A stretch of 64,000 nucleotides of DNA from Hormiphora californensis (GCA_020137815.1 CM035358.1:7821070-7885069); one strand, 5' to 3'. Positions 23,690 through 35,510 are shown, counted from the first letter of the stretch. The notes: a model not told the origin generated them from the sequence alone. Made by a program: numbers and translations.

Positions 23690-24126
23690 TCTTTCTCTCA
23701 TCACGCGATATTTGAAAGAGTGGTTGATGAAACTGAATTAAAATCTAAAAGCTCAAGTTGATCTCTCTGTTAAAGGATCACACCATGGGGGAGAATTAAA
23801 ACCTCTCAAGCTGATCCCCTCTGTCTGATGAGGCCTCTCTTCTGTGCAGTGGGAAATATTGATCCTGCTTTGTATCCTCTATATGTTAGACTTTCATTTA
23901 TCATTTCATCACCCTCATCACGAATTTAACGACTTCAAACATAGGATTTATTCGCTATTGTTATATCAGCTCCTCCGGGGGGGGGGGGGGGGGGGTCGGA
24001 TAAGGTAAATTCTTTGTCCATCTTCTTTTCTCTTTAAACCGCCCACACAATCAGTCAGCAGTATTTAATCCAACTTTCAAATCTCAGAATTCAGTTGCCT
24101 CCCTGTAGTTGTTGACCCAGTTTACA
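23001..24126. repeat. Intergenic region with (CT)n microsatellites
   Basis: (CT)n runs at 23258-23368 and 23656-23700, and a run of about 20 G near 23975. A possible exon-like stretch at about 23110-23250 (acceptor-like TTACCAG and an open Arg/Lys-rich frame) has no partner and is left uncalled. Confidence 0.7.
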
Positions 24127-27100
24127 ATGATGATACTACATCTTCTAATCTTTCTGCCTGCTGCAGTTTACAGCGAGGAGCACGTAAGAAAAATAATGTT
24201 ACTGAGCCGTCTAGCCGTGCAGCAGACCCGATCTGAGCGCACTATCAGCTGCTTTGTTGGTGTCAACAAGTCAGGCTCAGTTCCTACAACAACAACCAAT
24301 CAGAACCCGTTATTTAGGTCACGTGACTGGTTATCAGCCAATCAGGGACCAGTTGTTGTCAGGCTCAGAATGTTGGAAAACAGTCGTTCCTATAACCCAG
24401 GTTCATGTCACGGCTATTTCAATTTGGCACTGAGACCTCAGACCTCAGACCTCAGACCTCAGACCTCAGATCTCAGGGCTCAGTGACGGTTATAGTCGAG
24501 ATCTCCGGGCTATTCTTGGATATTCCCTGGAATCTCAGAGAATAACCGGTTATTCTCTGAGAATCCAGGGAATTTCTCAGGGAAGAGCCCCAGATCTCGA
24601 CTATTATAGTCTCAGGGGTGTCTGATGAGGCCCTCTCAGGGGTAGTCTCAGGGGTAAATAGCCGTAACCTAAATCTGAGGTTTAGTCACGACTGTTTTCC
24701 CCCAATGGGGTCTGGCGCCACCTGACAGGTGCACGGCGTATAACGGCGCCAAGTTTTCATCTTGCCCCCTTTTTCCTAATTAGATAATTAAACTGTTTCT
24801 GCATGGTAGTGTAACCATCAAATAGTATATATAAACAGACAACTTTTCTCTGCAGTGGAAAATTCACGCAGATGATGCTGATGCCACTCAAACGGAAGAT
24901 ATCAATACAGGATACACTGACTACTTAGATTCTGATTACAAATTCAATGTGACCGTTAACGGAACAAGTGAAGAAAAATCATTTTACCTAAATGTTCTGA
25001 AAATGTCAGAGTTGCTGGAAAATCAAAATGTGGTTGCTAGTAAGTGTGAATTAGAATTAGAATGTGAGGAGTGTGAAGTGTGAATTAGAATTAGAATGTA
25101 AGGAGTGTGAAATATGACTTAAAATTAGAATGTGAGGAGTGTGAAGTGTATTTTCAACAGCAACTTTCTCAGCTTCCATCATTTAACAATGGAATTGTTA
25201 TTATGAAGTAACTATACTATAAAATGATTCTACCCACTGTGTTCCGAACCCAATAACGATACATTCTCCCCAGCCTGTAAATACGTGTTGTTCAAGGATT
25301 ACAAAATGTTCTCCGATGCAAGTGCAAAATGCCTTTCTTTGCCCGACTACTGGCCCATAACTGCAGTCGGTGGTAAGTTGTGCCATCATAGTACAAGGTG
25401 TTCATATGGGATCTTTACAAGCGTTGGGCTTCACCCAGAAAAAAGTTGACAAGATTAGGTCATGAAACTTCATACTTGGACTATTCTATACCCTCATTCA
25501 AGGTTCCTGGGAGTTTTGGAGCTCTAGCACCCCCGGAAGTGTGTTTTTGGCATCAAAACTACCAGAAGGAATTTTCTGCTGGTGCTGAGACTTTGCTAAA
25601 ATGTTTTTTGGGTATTTTCTATGTCAATCCCAAATTTTCATGGATATTGGATGTGTTTTACGGACTCAAAATTTCGATAAAAGTGGCTGGAAAGGCTCGA
25701 AAACGGCTCAAAAACGGCAAAAATCGAGTCTTTCCAGCAGTTGGTGATCTGTAGAATCTGCGATACTTTGTTTAGTAAAGGATGAGACACATAGTACTCA
25801 ATAAGTATAATTTACTGATATCATGGCCACCAGCCTTGTTAACCGATGTTACCATGGTTACCACACATCTTGTCCCAGATAAGACAGGAAGCTTGGCAGA
25901 CATCTACAGCTATAAAGATAACCTAGAAGTGGTGATGTTGATGTATATGGCTTGGGGAATCCCTTATCTTGTAAGTAATGATCTCTGATCTTTCTCTCTC
26001 TTATATTGTAGGTAACGATCTCTCTTTAGTCTTTATCTCTCTTATAGTGTAAGTAACGATCTCTCTTTCTCTCTCTTATCTTGTAAGTATAAACGATCTC
26101 TCTTTCTCTCTCTTACATTGAAAGTAACAATATCTCTTTATATCTCTTATAGTGTAAGTAACGATCTCTCATTCTCTCTTATCAATTGGTACTATTATCA
26201 TATTCTAATAGTGATCATGATGATAATTGATACATAACAAATATATAATCGGTATAAGTGCTAAGCTAAACATGACCCTCTCGGGCATACCGTATCTTCT
26301 CTTTCTTAATTGAAATAAGCAATATAACAGTGATAAGTTTAGCTTATTTATTATTTAATATCACTATTGTTCCTTTATTGATTCTAATAAAACTGTACGT
26401 TCAGGGTGATGGTAAGAAGTTTGACATTTGTCCCTCTCTCTCATCACTATGGTGTGGGTTGTTACCCCTACCAACTAGATAATGTTACCATGGTTACCCC
26501 TACCAACTAACTACTCTTACCATGTTACCCCTACAGGGTAATGGTAAGTTTGACGCTAGAAACTGGGCTTGGATCAATCTCCAAAAAGTGTCTGACACAT
26601 ATAACGAATCAGAGACGGTAAGTGTTTTATTCAAATACTTTTGATCAAAAAAATAATAATATATTAATGGTATTAATTATTTGATTTTTTTGATCTCATC
26701 CTTGATTAGGCGATGTTTAGACAACAATACAAGACGATAATAATATTAATTAAATAATATTTGTATTTGATCATATTGGTTTAATATTACATCATCTAAC
26801 CAGGGAGTGAACTATAACAAATCGGACTATGTATGGGGTAACGGAGAGAACCCTAGTTGGGACCAGTGGATGAAAGATCAACCTGATATGGCAAAGTGAG
26901 TTTCTCTCTTTCTCTGATCACCCGTTATTTAGGTCAACTAAGCTAAGGGGGTATACACAGCAGGCAAACTGGCAGGTTTTCACGCGTTTGTGTGTAGAAG
27001 GCAAAAGTGTTGCATGTTTTCTCTCTTTTTTGAGTTAGACGGTAATTCTAAGGTGGGGGCCCTACCCCCACGCCCTTTTTGGGCCCGGGGCACTTGCCAG

Positions 27101-30100
27101 TGCTATGATCTCTTTTTTAATTTCTTGATTATTTCCTCTTGATTACCCGGTATCCCCAATTTCAAGATCCTCAAAGACCGGGGATAGACAAAAGAATGTA
27201 CGAATAAACAAGATAGGAACATGGGATGATAGCCACGCCTATGCATTGACTCCTTTTATCTGTAACTATTGTGGTAAGTTACCATGGTTACCCGTACCAA
27301 CTAGCTACTGTTACCATGGTTACCCCTACCAACTAAATACTGTTACCATGGTTACCCCTAACAACTCACTACTGTTACCATGGTTACCCGTACCAACTAG
27401 CTACTGTTACCATGGTTACCCCTGAACGGGGGGAGAATATACACTCGGTGGGGTGATCTTAGGCAGGTGGGTGGGTGATAGGTTTGTTCAGATTGCGGGT
27501 TCGTCACCCAGGATTTCTCAAAACAAAGGGGTTCACCGGGTTCGTAACTGTAGTCTTGGGGGGTAATCACTCACACAATCTTCAATCTTCACTGGTCACA
27601 CAAACTTTGGTGCACATGCACGCAAAGTAAACGCTCACATCGACATCAGATACGGTCAAGAAACACTGGTCACTCAAACTTTGGTGCACATGCACGCAAA
27701 GTAAACGCTCACATCGACATCGGATACGGTCAAGAAACACGGGCAAGTTCTCCCTCAAGCAAGGATGGTAGGTGCTCTCGGGCAATAAAATGCACACTGT
27801 CTCACTCTTTCACTTGGCTTTAAATATCCCGACAAACAACAAGTCACGTGATATCCGTACCAGAAACAATCCGGAACAACACCAAAGTTCTGTACCACTT
27901 CTCCGACTCGAACTGTCGACACCGTCCAAGTAAAAGAGGCGATACTATCGGACAGACCCGTCTGACTGACTTTCACTATGGCTCTCTCTACTCAACTACC
28001 TATTCTCACTCTAAGCTATCTGACAGTCTTAGTAAGCTCATTGTTCACACCTCACTTCACCAGAGCTCTCGCACATGGCTGGGAAAACGTGACAACTCAC
28101 CACTAAAACTAGGGAAAGGGATACTGGGGTAACAGGGGTATCTCTCATATCCCACATTCACCCTCTCCTGTGAAACAGAAATTGACCCATTACTCCAGGT
28201 TAGAAAATATTCTCTTCTCAAAGCTCTACTGACTACTCTAAGACTAAAAGAAATTTAACTCTACAAGAACTCACTCAATATAAACTCTTCTCATATATGA
28301 AATTTCGTCTATGGCGGTTATGGTTTATCTGGACAAATACTCTCAGGGACAAACATTCAAACAGACTAACTCAGGGACAAACTAACACAGGGATAAACTA
28401 ACTCAGGGACAAACTAACTCAGGGATAAACTAGCACAGAGACAAACTAACACAGGGACAAACTAACACAGGTACAAACTAACTCAGAGGCAAACTAACAC
28501 AGGTACAAACTAACTCAGAGGCAAACTAACACAGGTACAAACTAACACAGAGACAAACTAACTCAGGGACAAACTAACTCAGGGACAAACTAACTCAGGG
28601 ACAAACTAACACAGGGGCAAACTAACGCAGGGACAAACTAACGCAGGGACAAACTAACACAGGGACAAACTAACTCAGGGACAAACTAACACAGGGACAA
28701 ACTAACTCAGGGACAAACTAACACAGGGACAAACTAACACAGGGGCAAACTAACTCAGGGACAAACTAACACAGGGACAAACTAACACAGGGGCAACCTA
28801 ACTTAAACAAATAAACACAAGGACAAAAGGACAAAGGCAGCCACTAACATTCAAGCAGACACTTAGACAGCCACCATTTTCTAACAACAGTCACATAAAA
28901 ACCATAGATTATCAACAATTATTTGTCCAGACGAAACCCACAACACGTCTTAAGATCTGTCATAAGGCGCTCTCAAGATACTCAAAGCTAAAGATGATAA
29001 TATAAAGTTATAATTCTCTAATTACTCTCAGGATTTGCTCCATCTGGTTCTACAAACTGCAAAGAAGAGTGCACATGCACGTCGATTCTTCACAATTCTC
29101 GAATTACTCTCAGGATTTGCTCCCTCTGGTTCTGCAAAGAAGAGTGCACATGCACGTCGATTCTTCACAAAACCAGACGGGCAACTCAACTTTATGACCG
29201 AAAGGTACAAGCATACATACACAAGTTCCTATCAGTCACAAAAATGGCTCAAGGTGTTACTGATAAAATTCGCCTATAACAGTTGGTCAGACTGATACTG
29301 GAATGTGGTGACGGGGACCAAACCTTCACCACAAATGAACTATCAGCAACTTCTCGTGTCAATTCGTATAGACGATACTACGATCGAACACGGTTCGTCA
29401 GCTAGAGTGTAGCACTAGAGTCCGCACACCATTCCGCCAAATAGTGAAGGCACGATCCAACTTGGAGGCCATGCTCGTTCGCGTGTACAACGGTGCAAGA
29501 TCAAAAAATTATCAGAAGCGAGCTTTTCAAACGAAACTGATAAGTGATATGTGAGGAAGCTACTGTTACCATGGTTACCTCTACCAACTAACTAATAGTT
29601 TGAATCACATGCCTGTCACATTCAGAGGGGGAACACCTTAAATTCTGATCATTCATCCAGTTGTGACGGTGAAACTGAAAATAGTTTCCTTTCTTAAAAA
29701 CACCTGCTGCTCCCTAGTTCCCTAAGTATTCTAGCCCTATACCCCAAATTGAATGTACCCGTTACGTACCCTAGTACCCTACTACCATGATAGCTGTACC
29801 CTACCCCAACTACCCTATACAGTATTTAGTACAGTATTTAGTACAGTATTTAGTATTTAGTACAGTATTTAGTACAGTATTTTCTACCCCAACAGGAAAA
29901 TACATGGTATTTGCTGAACATGTTAGTTGGGGAACTGCCCAGGAGTTGTGCACTGAATACGGCCTAAGCTTCGCAATGGTATGTTACACTTTCACTTTCA
30001 CACTTTCAATCATATCAGTGGGCACGGTGTGAAACCTCGACTAGGTATACTGTTTTGTAGACTGGACCTAGGTTAAGTATTTTTTAGAGCTTGTAGTGGA

Positions 30101-31011
30101 GAAACGATTTTCAAAAACGGTACGCAGACACACTGTTTACGTGGCTCGGGGGAATTCAATTATTAAAACATACTTATTCAGCATGATATAGCACTTGCAC
30201 AAGCTCCTGCGTACCGTTTTTGAAAATCATTATTCCACCACACATCCCTATAATATCTCCATACCTAGTATCCTCCTCATATGGCAAGGTCATAAAATCC
30301 TTCCTCATCTCTCTTTAATAATGATGTACAATAATTACAGGTGAATAGCGAGGAAGATAATAATGAATTAATTGGGGCAATTAATATGACGCTGGGATCA
30401 GATTACAGTAATCCGAGATTCAACAACTCTAATTGGGTAACTAATTAACTCATTAAATAATTGTATAATTGTGGGGTAACCATGAAACATACTGCCTTAT
30501 ACTAAGCTTCGGTTTGTTTGGGCAGATTAACATTTTTTTCATTTACTTTCTACTTTGGGTTGATTATAATTCCCACTGCTCCTTCATAAAGATAATTTCT
30601 ACTTCCAACTGCTCCTTCATAAATATGGTTTTCAATTAATTCCCACTGTTTTACAGGTTTGGATTGGTGTTGAGGAGGTTATGGATGACAATGGTATGGG
30701 AACTAACGTGTGGGCTAACCATGATAACACCACCCTCGGTTGGGACCCAGCATGGGCCTATAAGCACCAGCCCGACCACATGACAGTCGGTGGTGTAGGT
30801 AAGAAAATACAATTGTTCAGTTATAGATCGGTTGTTTATTTACTTGAACACTTTGAAATAATTTCTCTCCATTCTCTCAGAACAACGAGTTGTGGCGGTG
30901 TCCCGTATGACAGGACAGTGGGATGATTCTTTTGAATACAAAAAGAGGCCCTTTGCATGCATGTGTCATAACGAATGTGCGAATGTGGTGACTGGTGACG
31001 ACGAATCTTAA
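24127..31011 (+). CDS. Secreted protein with two C-type lectin domains (11 exons)
   Basis: Exons: 24127-24183, 24856-25039, 25274-25372, 25879-25970, 26537-26617, 26804-26895, 27167-27273, 29896-29978, 30341-30436, 30657-30798 and 30881-31011. All borders are GT-AG and every phase agrees, giving 387 residues and TAA at 31009-31011. Exon 1 is a signal peptide (MMILHLLIFLPAAVYS). A linker with NVT and NGT glycosylation sites follows. CTLD 1 (about residues 82-237) has CKYVLF, WGNGENPSWDQW, INKIGTWDDS and FICNYC. CTLD 2 (about 238-375) has KYMVFAEHVSWGTAQELC, VWIGVEEV, a Trp-rich loop, GQWDDSFEYKKRPFACMC. Neither has a clear EPN/QPD plus WND calcium set, so sugar binding is uncertain. A TATA-like TATTTAAT is near 24062. 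Intron 7 (2.6 kb) is swollen by an insertion. A partial second copy lies at 36950-41771. Confidence 0.85.
24431..24612. repeat. (GACCTCA)n and a long imperfect hairpin in intron 1
   Basis: Six GACCTCA-type units at 24431-24480 are followed by a palindrome about 120 bp long (24490-24612), with arms TATAGTCGAGATCT and its inverse and the centre GAGAATAACCGGTTATTCTC. Confidence 0.75.
24694..24731. mobile_element. Possible degenerate family 2 mini element
   Basis: CTGTTTTCCCCCAATGGGG then TCTGGCGCCACCTGACAG resembles the CTGTCTGGCGCC family but is shortened and its flanking 8-mers agree only in part. Confidence 0.35.
25965..26190. repeat. Array of decoy 5' splice sites in intron 4
   Basis: The exon 4 donor region (TATCTT then GTAAGTAA) is followed by about five degenerate repeats of roughly 40 bp, each with a GTAAGT-, GTAGGT- or AAAGT-like version and a (CT)n spacer. 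They lie at about 26009, 26048, 26090, 26120 and 26153. Confidence 0.7.
27280..27425. repeat. Minisatellite of about 31 bp, GTTACCATGGTTACCC type
   Basis: Four to five copies in intron 7, with further copies at 26455-26530, 29567-29595 and in the second gene copy (about 36840-36940, 37680-37800). It is part of the duplicated segment. Confidence 0.8.
27426..29565. mobile_element. 2.1-kb insertion in lectin intron 7, absent from gene copy 2
   Basis: The second lectin copy passes directly from the GTTACCATGG repeats to AATAGTTTGAATA, so this block was gained in copy 1 or lost in copy 2. It holds an 83-bp tandem duplication (about 27577-27740, with ACTTTGGTGCACATGCACGC), a 16-bp minisatellite (28328-28800) and a duplicated 73-bp segment (about 29018-29170, with AGAGTGCACATGCACGTCGA). 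No retroviral or transposase frame is visible, so the element type is unknown. Confidence 0.6.
28328..28800. repeat. 16-bp minisatellite, about 29 copies
   Basis: Units read CAAACTAACACAGGGA or CAAACTAACTCAGGGA with minor variants. Confidence 0.9.
30093..30243. mobile_element. 150-bp MITE in lectin intron 8
   Basis: GTAGTGGAGAAACGATTTTC with AAAAACGGTACGCAG is the near inverse of CTGCGTACCGTTTTTG with the ATTCCACCAC end. The orthologous element is present at 38737-38893, so it entered before the segment was duplicated. Confidence 0.75.
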
Positions 31012-31159
31012 GTGAAATTTAATAACTGGAGCTCATAGGCTAATGTTTTAAAACTATAGTTGAACAATTTTTTGATCAATTTATGTTATTATACTTGTAA
31101 TTATATTCAGCATTCAAAATTAAAATACTGTGTTTTTAGTACTTTGACTAATACTGTAC

Positions 31160-33235
31160 ACGGTGTCCCTTATGGTGTGCGGACTCTAGTGCTACACTCT
31201 AAGTCTACAGAGGACTCTATATCTAAATTTAGATTTAGATAAAGAGTCCAAATAAGTCTAAACTCTAGGAGGACTCTATGTCTAAAAAGTCTACAAAGGG
31301 CGGACTCTATATCTAAAAAGTCTAAAAAAAGTGGACTCTATATCTACATAAATCTAAATTAGATATAGAGTCCGCCTTTCGCCGCGAACTCGAGATTTCG
31401 GCCGTTAGGCCGGAAACGAGAGTTTGCTCTACCCCTATACTAATTTAGAAGTGTTAGGGCCGTTATTTGGGTTCGAGGTTAGGGTGGGGGTTAGTGTTAG
31501 GGTTAGGTTTTGGGTTGGGTTAGGATTTTAGACATAGAGTCCGGGTTGGAGGATTTGGCGCCAAAATGTACTAGAGGACTCTATACCTAAAAATTCTACA
31601 CAGGGCGGACTCTTTATCTAAAAAGTCTACACAGGGAGGACTCTTTATCTAAACTTTTTTCAAAATCTAACTGTAGATAAAGAGTCCGTTTTTAGATATA
31701 GAGTCCGCCTTGGATTTAGATAAAGAGTCCGTTAGCACTAGAGTCCGCCCACCGTCCCTTATTAAGGAGGTGAAACCTCGACTAGATAAAGTTTTTTGGA
31801 GACCGGACCTAGGTTACGTATTTTTGACCGAGGAATCCGAAAAACATAAAATTAAAATCGAAAACGTAGCGGTTTTTGCGTAAAACGGTAAAAACTGTCA
31901 TTTTTCAGCGATTTTCGACTTTTTACGCTTTCTAGAGATTTTAAAAATATTTCCTTACAAGATATGATCTTGTGCTTTTAGACTAATAAAATAAAATCGA
32001 TTTGCTACAAATTGGTCCCGGGTTTGTGTGATTTGGTCAAAAGCTCTCTTTACTGTGGCCCATCAAAGATGGCCACTCTGCAAATACGTATTTGGCTCCT
32101 GTAGCCGCAGATGTAAACCAAAATAAAATTCATTATACACCAAAATTTGCGTCTTCTCAAGGCAAACAACCTGGTTTTTACGAAATTTGATTTCATGCAG
32201 GCGTTCAAATATTACAGCCGAAAAACTGGTACAGTGGATTTCGGAAATACCCCTACTTCAACAAATCCTAATCCAGATAAGATTTCGAAAAATATACATG
32301 TTCATACATGAAAATGAAGCTCAGACAAATGCCAACGTGATGCAAAAAACGGGAAGTGTGTAACTTATTTCGTTTAGACGCTATAGCCCAAATAAAAGTG
32401 CTTATTTTTGCATTGAAAACACCCTCTAAAAACCATAATTTTAGACAATTTCTGACAATTTTAAACAAATTCTGTCCACAGGGGCTAAGTTGGTGCACTG
32501 GAGGTGACATTTTATTCGTATTGCATTTTTAGACAGATTTGCTATTTTTCAGGGCTTTTAGAGGGTGTTTTCAATGCAAAAATAAGCACTTTTATTTGGG
32601 CTATAGCGTCTAAACGAAATAAGTTACACACTTCCCGTTTGTTGCATCGTATTGGCATTTGTCTGAGCTTTATTTTCATGTATGAACATGTATATTTTTC
32701 GAAATCTTATCTGGATTAGGATTTGTTGAAGTAGGAGTATTTCCGAAATCCACTGTACCAGTTTTTCGGCTGTAATTTTTGAACGCCTGCATGAAATCAA
32801 ATTTCGTAAAAACCAGGTTGTTTGCCTTGAGAAGACGCAAATTTTGGTGTATAATAAATCTTCTTTTGGTTTACATCTGCAGCCACAGGAGCCAAATACG
32901 TATTTGCAGAGTGGCCATCTTTGATGGGCCACAGTAAAGAGAGCTTTTGACCAAATCACACAAACCCGGGACCAATTTGTAGCAAATCGATTGTATTTTA
33001 TTAGTCTAAAAGCACAAGATCATATCTTGTAAGGAAATATTTTTAAAATCTCTAGAAAGCGTAAAAAGTCGAAAATCGCTGAAAAATGACAGTTTTTGCC
33101 GTTTTACGCAAAAACCGCTACGTTTTCGATTTTAATTTTATGTTTTTCGGATTCCTCGGTCAAAAATACGTAACCTAGGTCCGGTCTCCAAAAAACTTTA
33201 TCTAGTCGAGGTTTCACCTCCTTAAGGGACACCGT
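31160..33235. mobile_element. Fold-back palindrome of about 2.1 kb
   Basis: Ends CACGGTGTCCCTTA pair, and the arms (about 31760-32480 and 32540-33225) are near-identical in inverse for some 700 bp around a centre near 32500. The second lectin copy has the empty site ACTGTAGACTAT, so the target duplication is TGTA (or TA). The left arm is interrupted by the element at 31174-31753. Short mirrored open frames in the arms are by-products. Confidence 0.85.
31174..31753. mobile_element. 580-bp element with 9-bp duplication (Mutator-like)
   Basis: Inverted ends GGTGTGCGGACTCTAGTGCT (one mismatch) and identical 9-mers GTCCCTTAT at 31165-31173 and 31754-31762. About ten subterminal GGACTCTATATCTA or inverse motifs are inside. 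A 9-bp duplication fits Mutator-like elements. It is inserted in the left arm of the fold-back palindrome. Confidence 0.85.
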
Positions 33236-33246
33236 GTGTAGACTAT

Positions 33247-33775
33247 TATAACGCCCACTGCGCATTTTTTTGAGAAATAACACCCGCGCGGTAGCGGGCT
33301 GATATGACTGCTTCCGAAATGATAAATCTCATAACGCCCGCTCCGAAAGTGCAATTTATTACACGTAAGAATTCACCCAAAAAGGTGTGAAAACTCTTCC
33401 TTTTGTGTGTGTGTACTGTTGTGTACACACTGTTGCAAATAGAAAGAGAGATTAACACAACAAGGGACGGGGGAATGGCGACAAGAGAGAGAGACAAGAG
33501 AAACATTGGTAATCCTTATCTCTCTCTATTTAATTAACACCCAATAGTTCGCTTGTGTGTGTGTGAGTGTCTAGACATGTCTAGACATGTCTGGAGTTGA
33601 AAAGGGAACATATTTGAAGGATTGGCATGAGTTGTGTTGCCCTCTCTCTCTCTCTCTGTAATCATTTGTTGTTGAACTGTGAAAGTTTGATGATGTTGAA
33701 TAGTTTGTCAAATTGAGTTGAAAAACTTGAAAGGGGATTAGTGTTGTTCTCTCCTTGCTTGCAGTGGGCGTTATA
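33247..33775. mobile_element. Inverted-repeat element, TATAACGCCCACTGC ends
   Basis: The 15-base ends are exact inverses; the interior contains GTGTGTGT and CTCTCT runs but no frame. It lies between the fold-back element and the cloverleaf palindrome, in a stretch absent from gene copy 2. Confidence 0.7.
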
Positions 33776-33776
33776 T

Positions 33777-33955
33777 GCTATAACACCTTATAAGGTGTTA
33801 TAGCGATATATTTGATACACATAAGGCCTTATGTGTATCAAATATATCGCCCTCACTACGTTCGGGGCGATATTGCATATCCGCAAGGAGCCGATATGCG
33901 TGCATATCACGCCCCGCGCGGGGCGCGATATACAGATACACACCGGTGTTATAGC
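33777..33955. repeat. Cloverleaf-like nested palindrome
   Basis: GCTATAACACC and GGTGTTATAGC (33777 and 33945) can pair as an outer stem. Inside are a perfect 28-bp palindrome (33777-33804), a perfect 48-bp palindrome (33803-33850, GCGATATATTTGATACACAT and on) and GC-rich hairpins at 33864-33932 (GGGGCG..CGCCCC, ATGCGTGCAT, CGCGCGGGGCGCG). Third locus of this architecture. Confidence 0.8.
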
Positions 33956-33974
33956 ACATATAATAGGATAGACT

Positions 33975-34335
33975 ATAATAGGATTCTAAGGTAGAGGGTT
34001 AGAGAATTAGAGGGTTAGAGGGTTAAAGGTTTAGAGGGTTAGAGGATTAGAGGGTAGGAGGGTTAGAGGGTTAGAGGGTTAGAGGGTTAGAGGGTTAGAG
34101 GGTTAGAGGGTTAGAGGGTTAGAGGGTTAGAGGGTTAGAGGGTTAGAGGGTTAGAGGGTTAGAGGGTTAGAGGGTTAGAGGGTTAGAGGGTTAGAGGGTT
34201 AGAGGGTTAGAGGGTTAGAGGGTTAGAGGGTTAGAGGGTTAGAGGGTTAGAGGGTTAGAGGGTTAGAGGGTTAGAGGGTTAGAGGGTTAGAGGGTTAGAG
34301 GGTTAGAGGGTTAGAGGGTTAGAGGGTTAGAGGGT
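33975..34335 (+). repeat. (GGGTTAGA)n array
   Basis: About 44 copies of the 8-mer GGGTTAGA, a variant of the telomere repeat. An equivalent array follows the second lectin copy at 41955-42308. Confidence 0.95.
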
Positions 34336-34487
34336 TTTGGAAAACAGGGCTAAAACAGTAGTAGGGTCGGTTGTGGGAAGTTGGGTCTGGAATTTTAAAT
34401 TTGACTTGCTGATATGATTGAGGACTCAATAAAAAGTCCAAAGTACCATCCCACAGGTCTCTACCACCCCCGGTTCACTAATTAGGT

Positions 34488-34619
34488 CTAGGGTTAGGGT
34501 TAGGGTTAGGGTTAGGGTTAGGGTTAGGGTTAGGGTTAGGGTTAGGGTTAGGGTTAGGGTTAGGGTTAGGGTTAGGGTTAGGGTTAGGGTTAGGGTTAGG
34601 GTTAGGGTTAGGGTTAGGG

Positions 34620-34660
<41 letters not shown>

Positions 34661-34843
34661 GGTTAGGGTTAGGGTTAGGGTTAGGGTTAGGGTTAGGGTT
34701 AGGGTTAGGGTTAGGGTTAGGGTTAGGGTTAGGGTTAGGGTTAGGGTTAGGGTTAGGGTTAGGGTTAGGGTTAGGGTTAGGGTTAGGGTTAGGGTTAGGG
34801 TTAGGGTTAGGGTTAGGGTTAGGGTTAGGGTTAGGGTTAGGTT
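34488..34843 (+). repeat. Telomere-type (TTAGGG)n array
   Basis: About 59 TTAGGG units, nearly perfect, oriented as at a right-hand chromosome end. It is followed after a 15-bp spacer by the opposite orientation. Confidence 0.97.
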
Positions 34844-34858
34844 TCCCACCTACTTCCA

Positions 34859-34969
34859 CCCCTAACCCTAACCCTAACCCTAACCCTAACCCTAACCCTA
34901 ACCCTAACCCTAACCCTAACCCTAACCCTAACCCTAACCCTAACCCTAACCCTAACCCTAACCCTAACC

Positions 34970-35010
<41 letters not shown>

Positions 35011-35510
35011 CCCTAACCCTAACCCTAACCCTAACCCTAACCAACTAACCCTAACCCTAACCCTAACCCTAAACCCAACCCTAACCCTACCCTAACCTCT
35101 AACCCTAACACTTCCATAAACTAACCTAATCAACCCCTCATACCCCACCTAACTCAACACCTACTAACCCTAACCTAAACCCTAACCAACCCTAACACCT
35201 AACCCTAACCCTAACCCTAACCCTAACCTAACCCTAACCCTAACCCTAACCCTAACCCTAACCCTAACCCTAACCCTAACCCTAACCCTAACCCTAACCC
35301 TAAACCAACCCTAACCTAACCCTAACCCTAACCCTAACCCTAACCCTAACCCTAACCCTAACCCTAACCCTAACCCTAACCTAACCCTAACCCTAACCCT
35401 AACCCTAACCCTAACCCTAACCCTAACCCTAACCCTAACCCTAACCCCTACCCTAACCCTAAACCCTAAACCCTAACCCTAAACCCTAACCTAACCCTAA
35501 ACCCTAGGGA
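34859..35510 (-). repeat. Telomere-type (CCCTAA)n array
   Basis: Starts immediately after TTTCCCACCTACTTCCACC and is regular to about 35040. It is then broken by degenerate and deleted units to 35510, where CCCTAGGGATCGGG ends it. Confidence 0.95.

Noticed and set aside
25398-25754. 118-codon frame inside lectin intron 3
   Set aside because: Lies between two well-supported exons in a different frame and has no recognisable domain.
28328-28800. CRISPR or protein-coding array
   Set aside because: A simple 16-bp minisatellite with no spacers and frame breaks between copies.
32268-32719. Mirrored 71- to 80-codon frames in the fold-back palindrome
   Set aside because: The same peptide appears because the arms are inverse copies; no domain, start context or splice signal supports it.
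34478-34859. Asn-Pro and Thr-Leu repeat frames
   Set aside because: Translations of (TTAGGG)n; telomere-type DNA, not coding.
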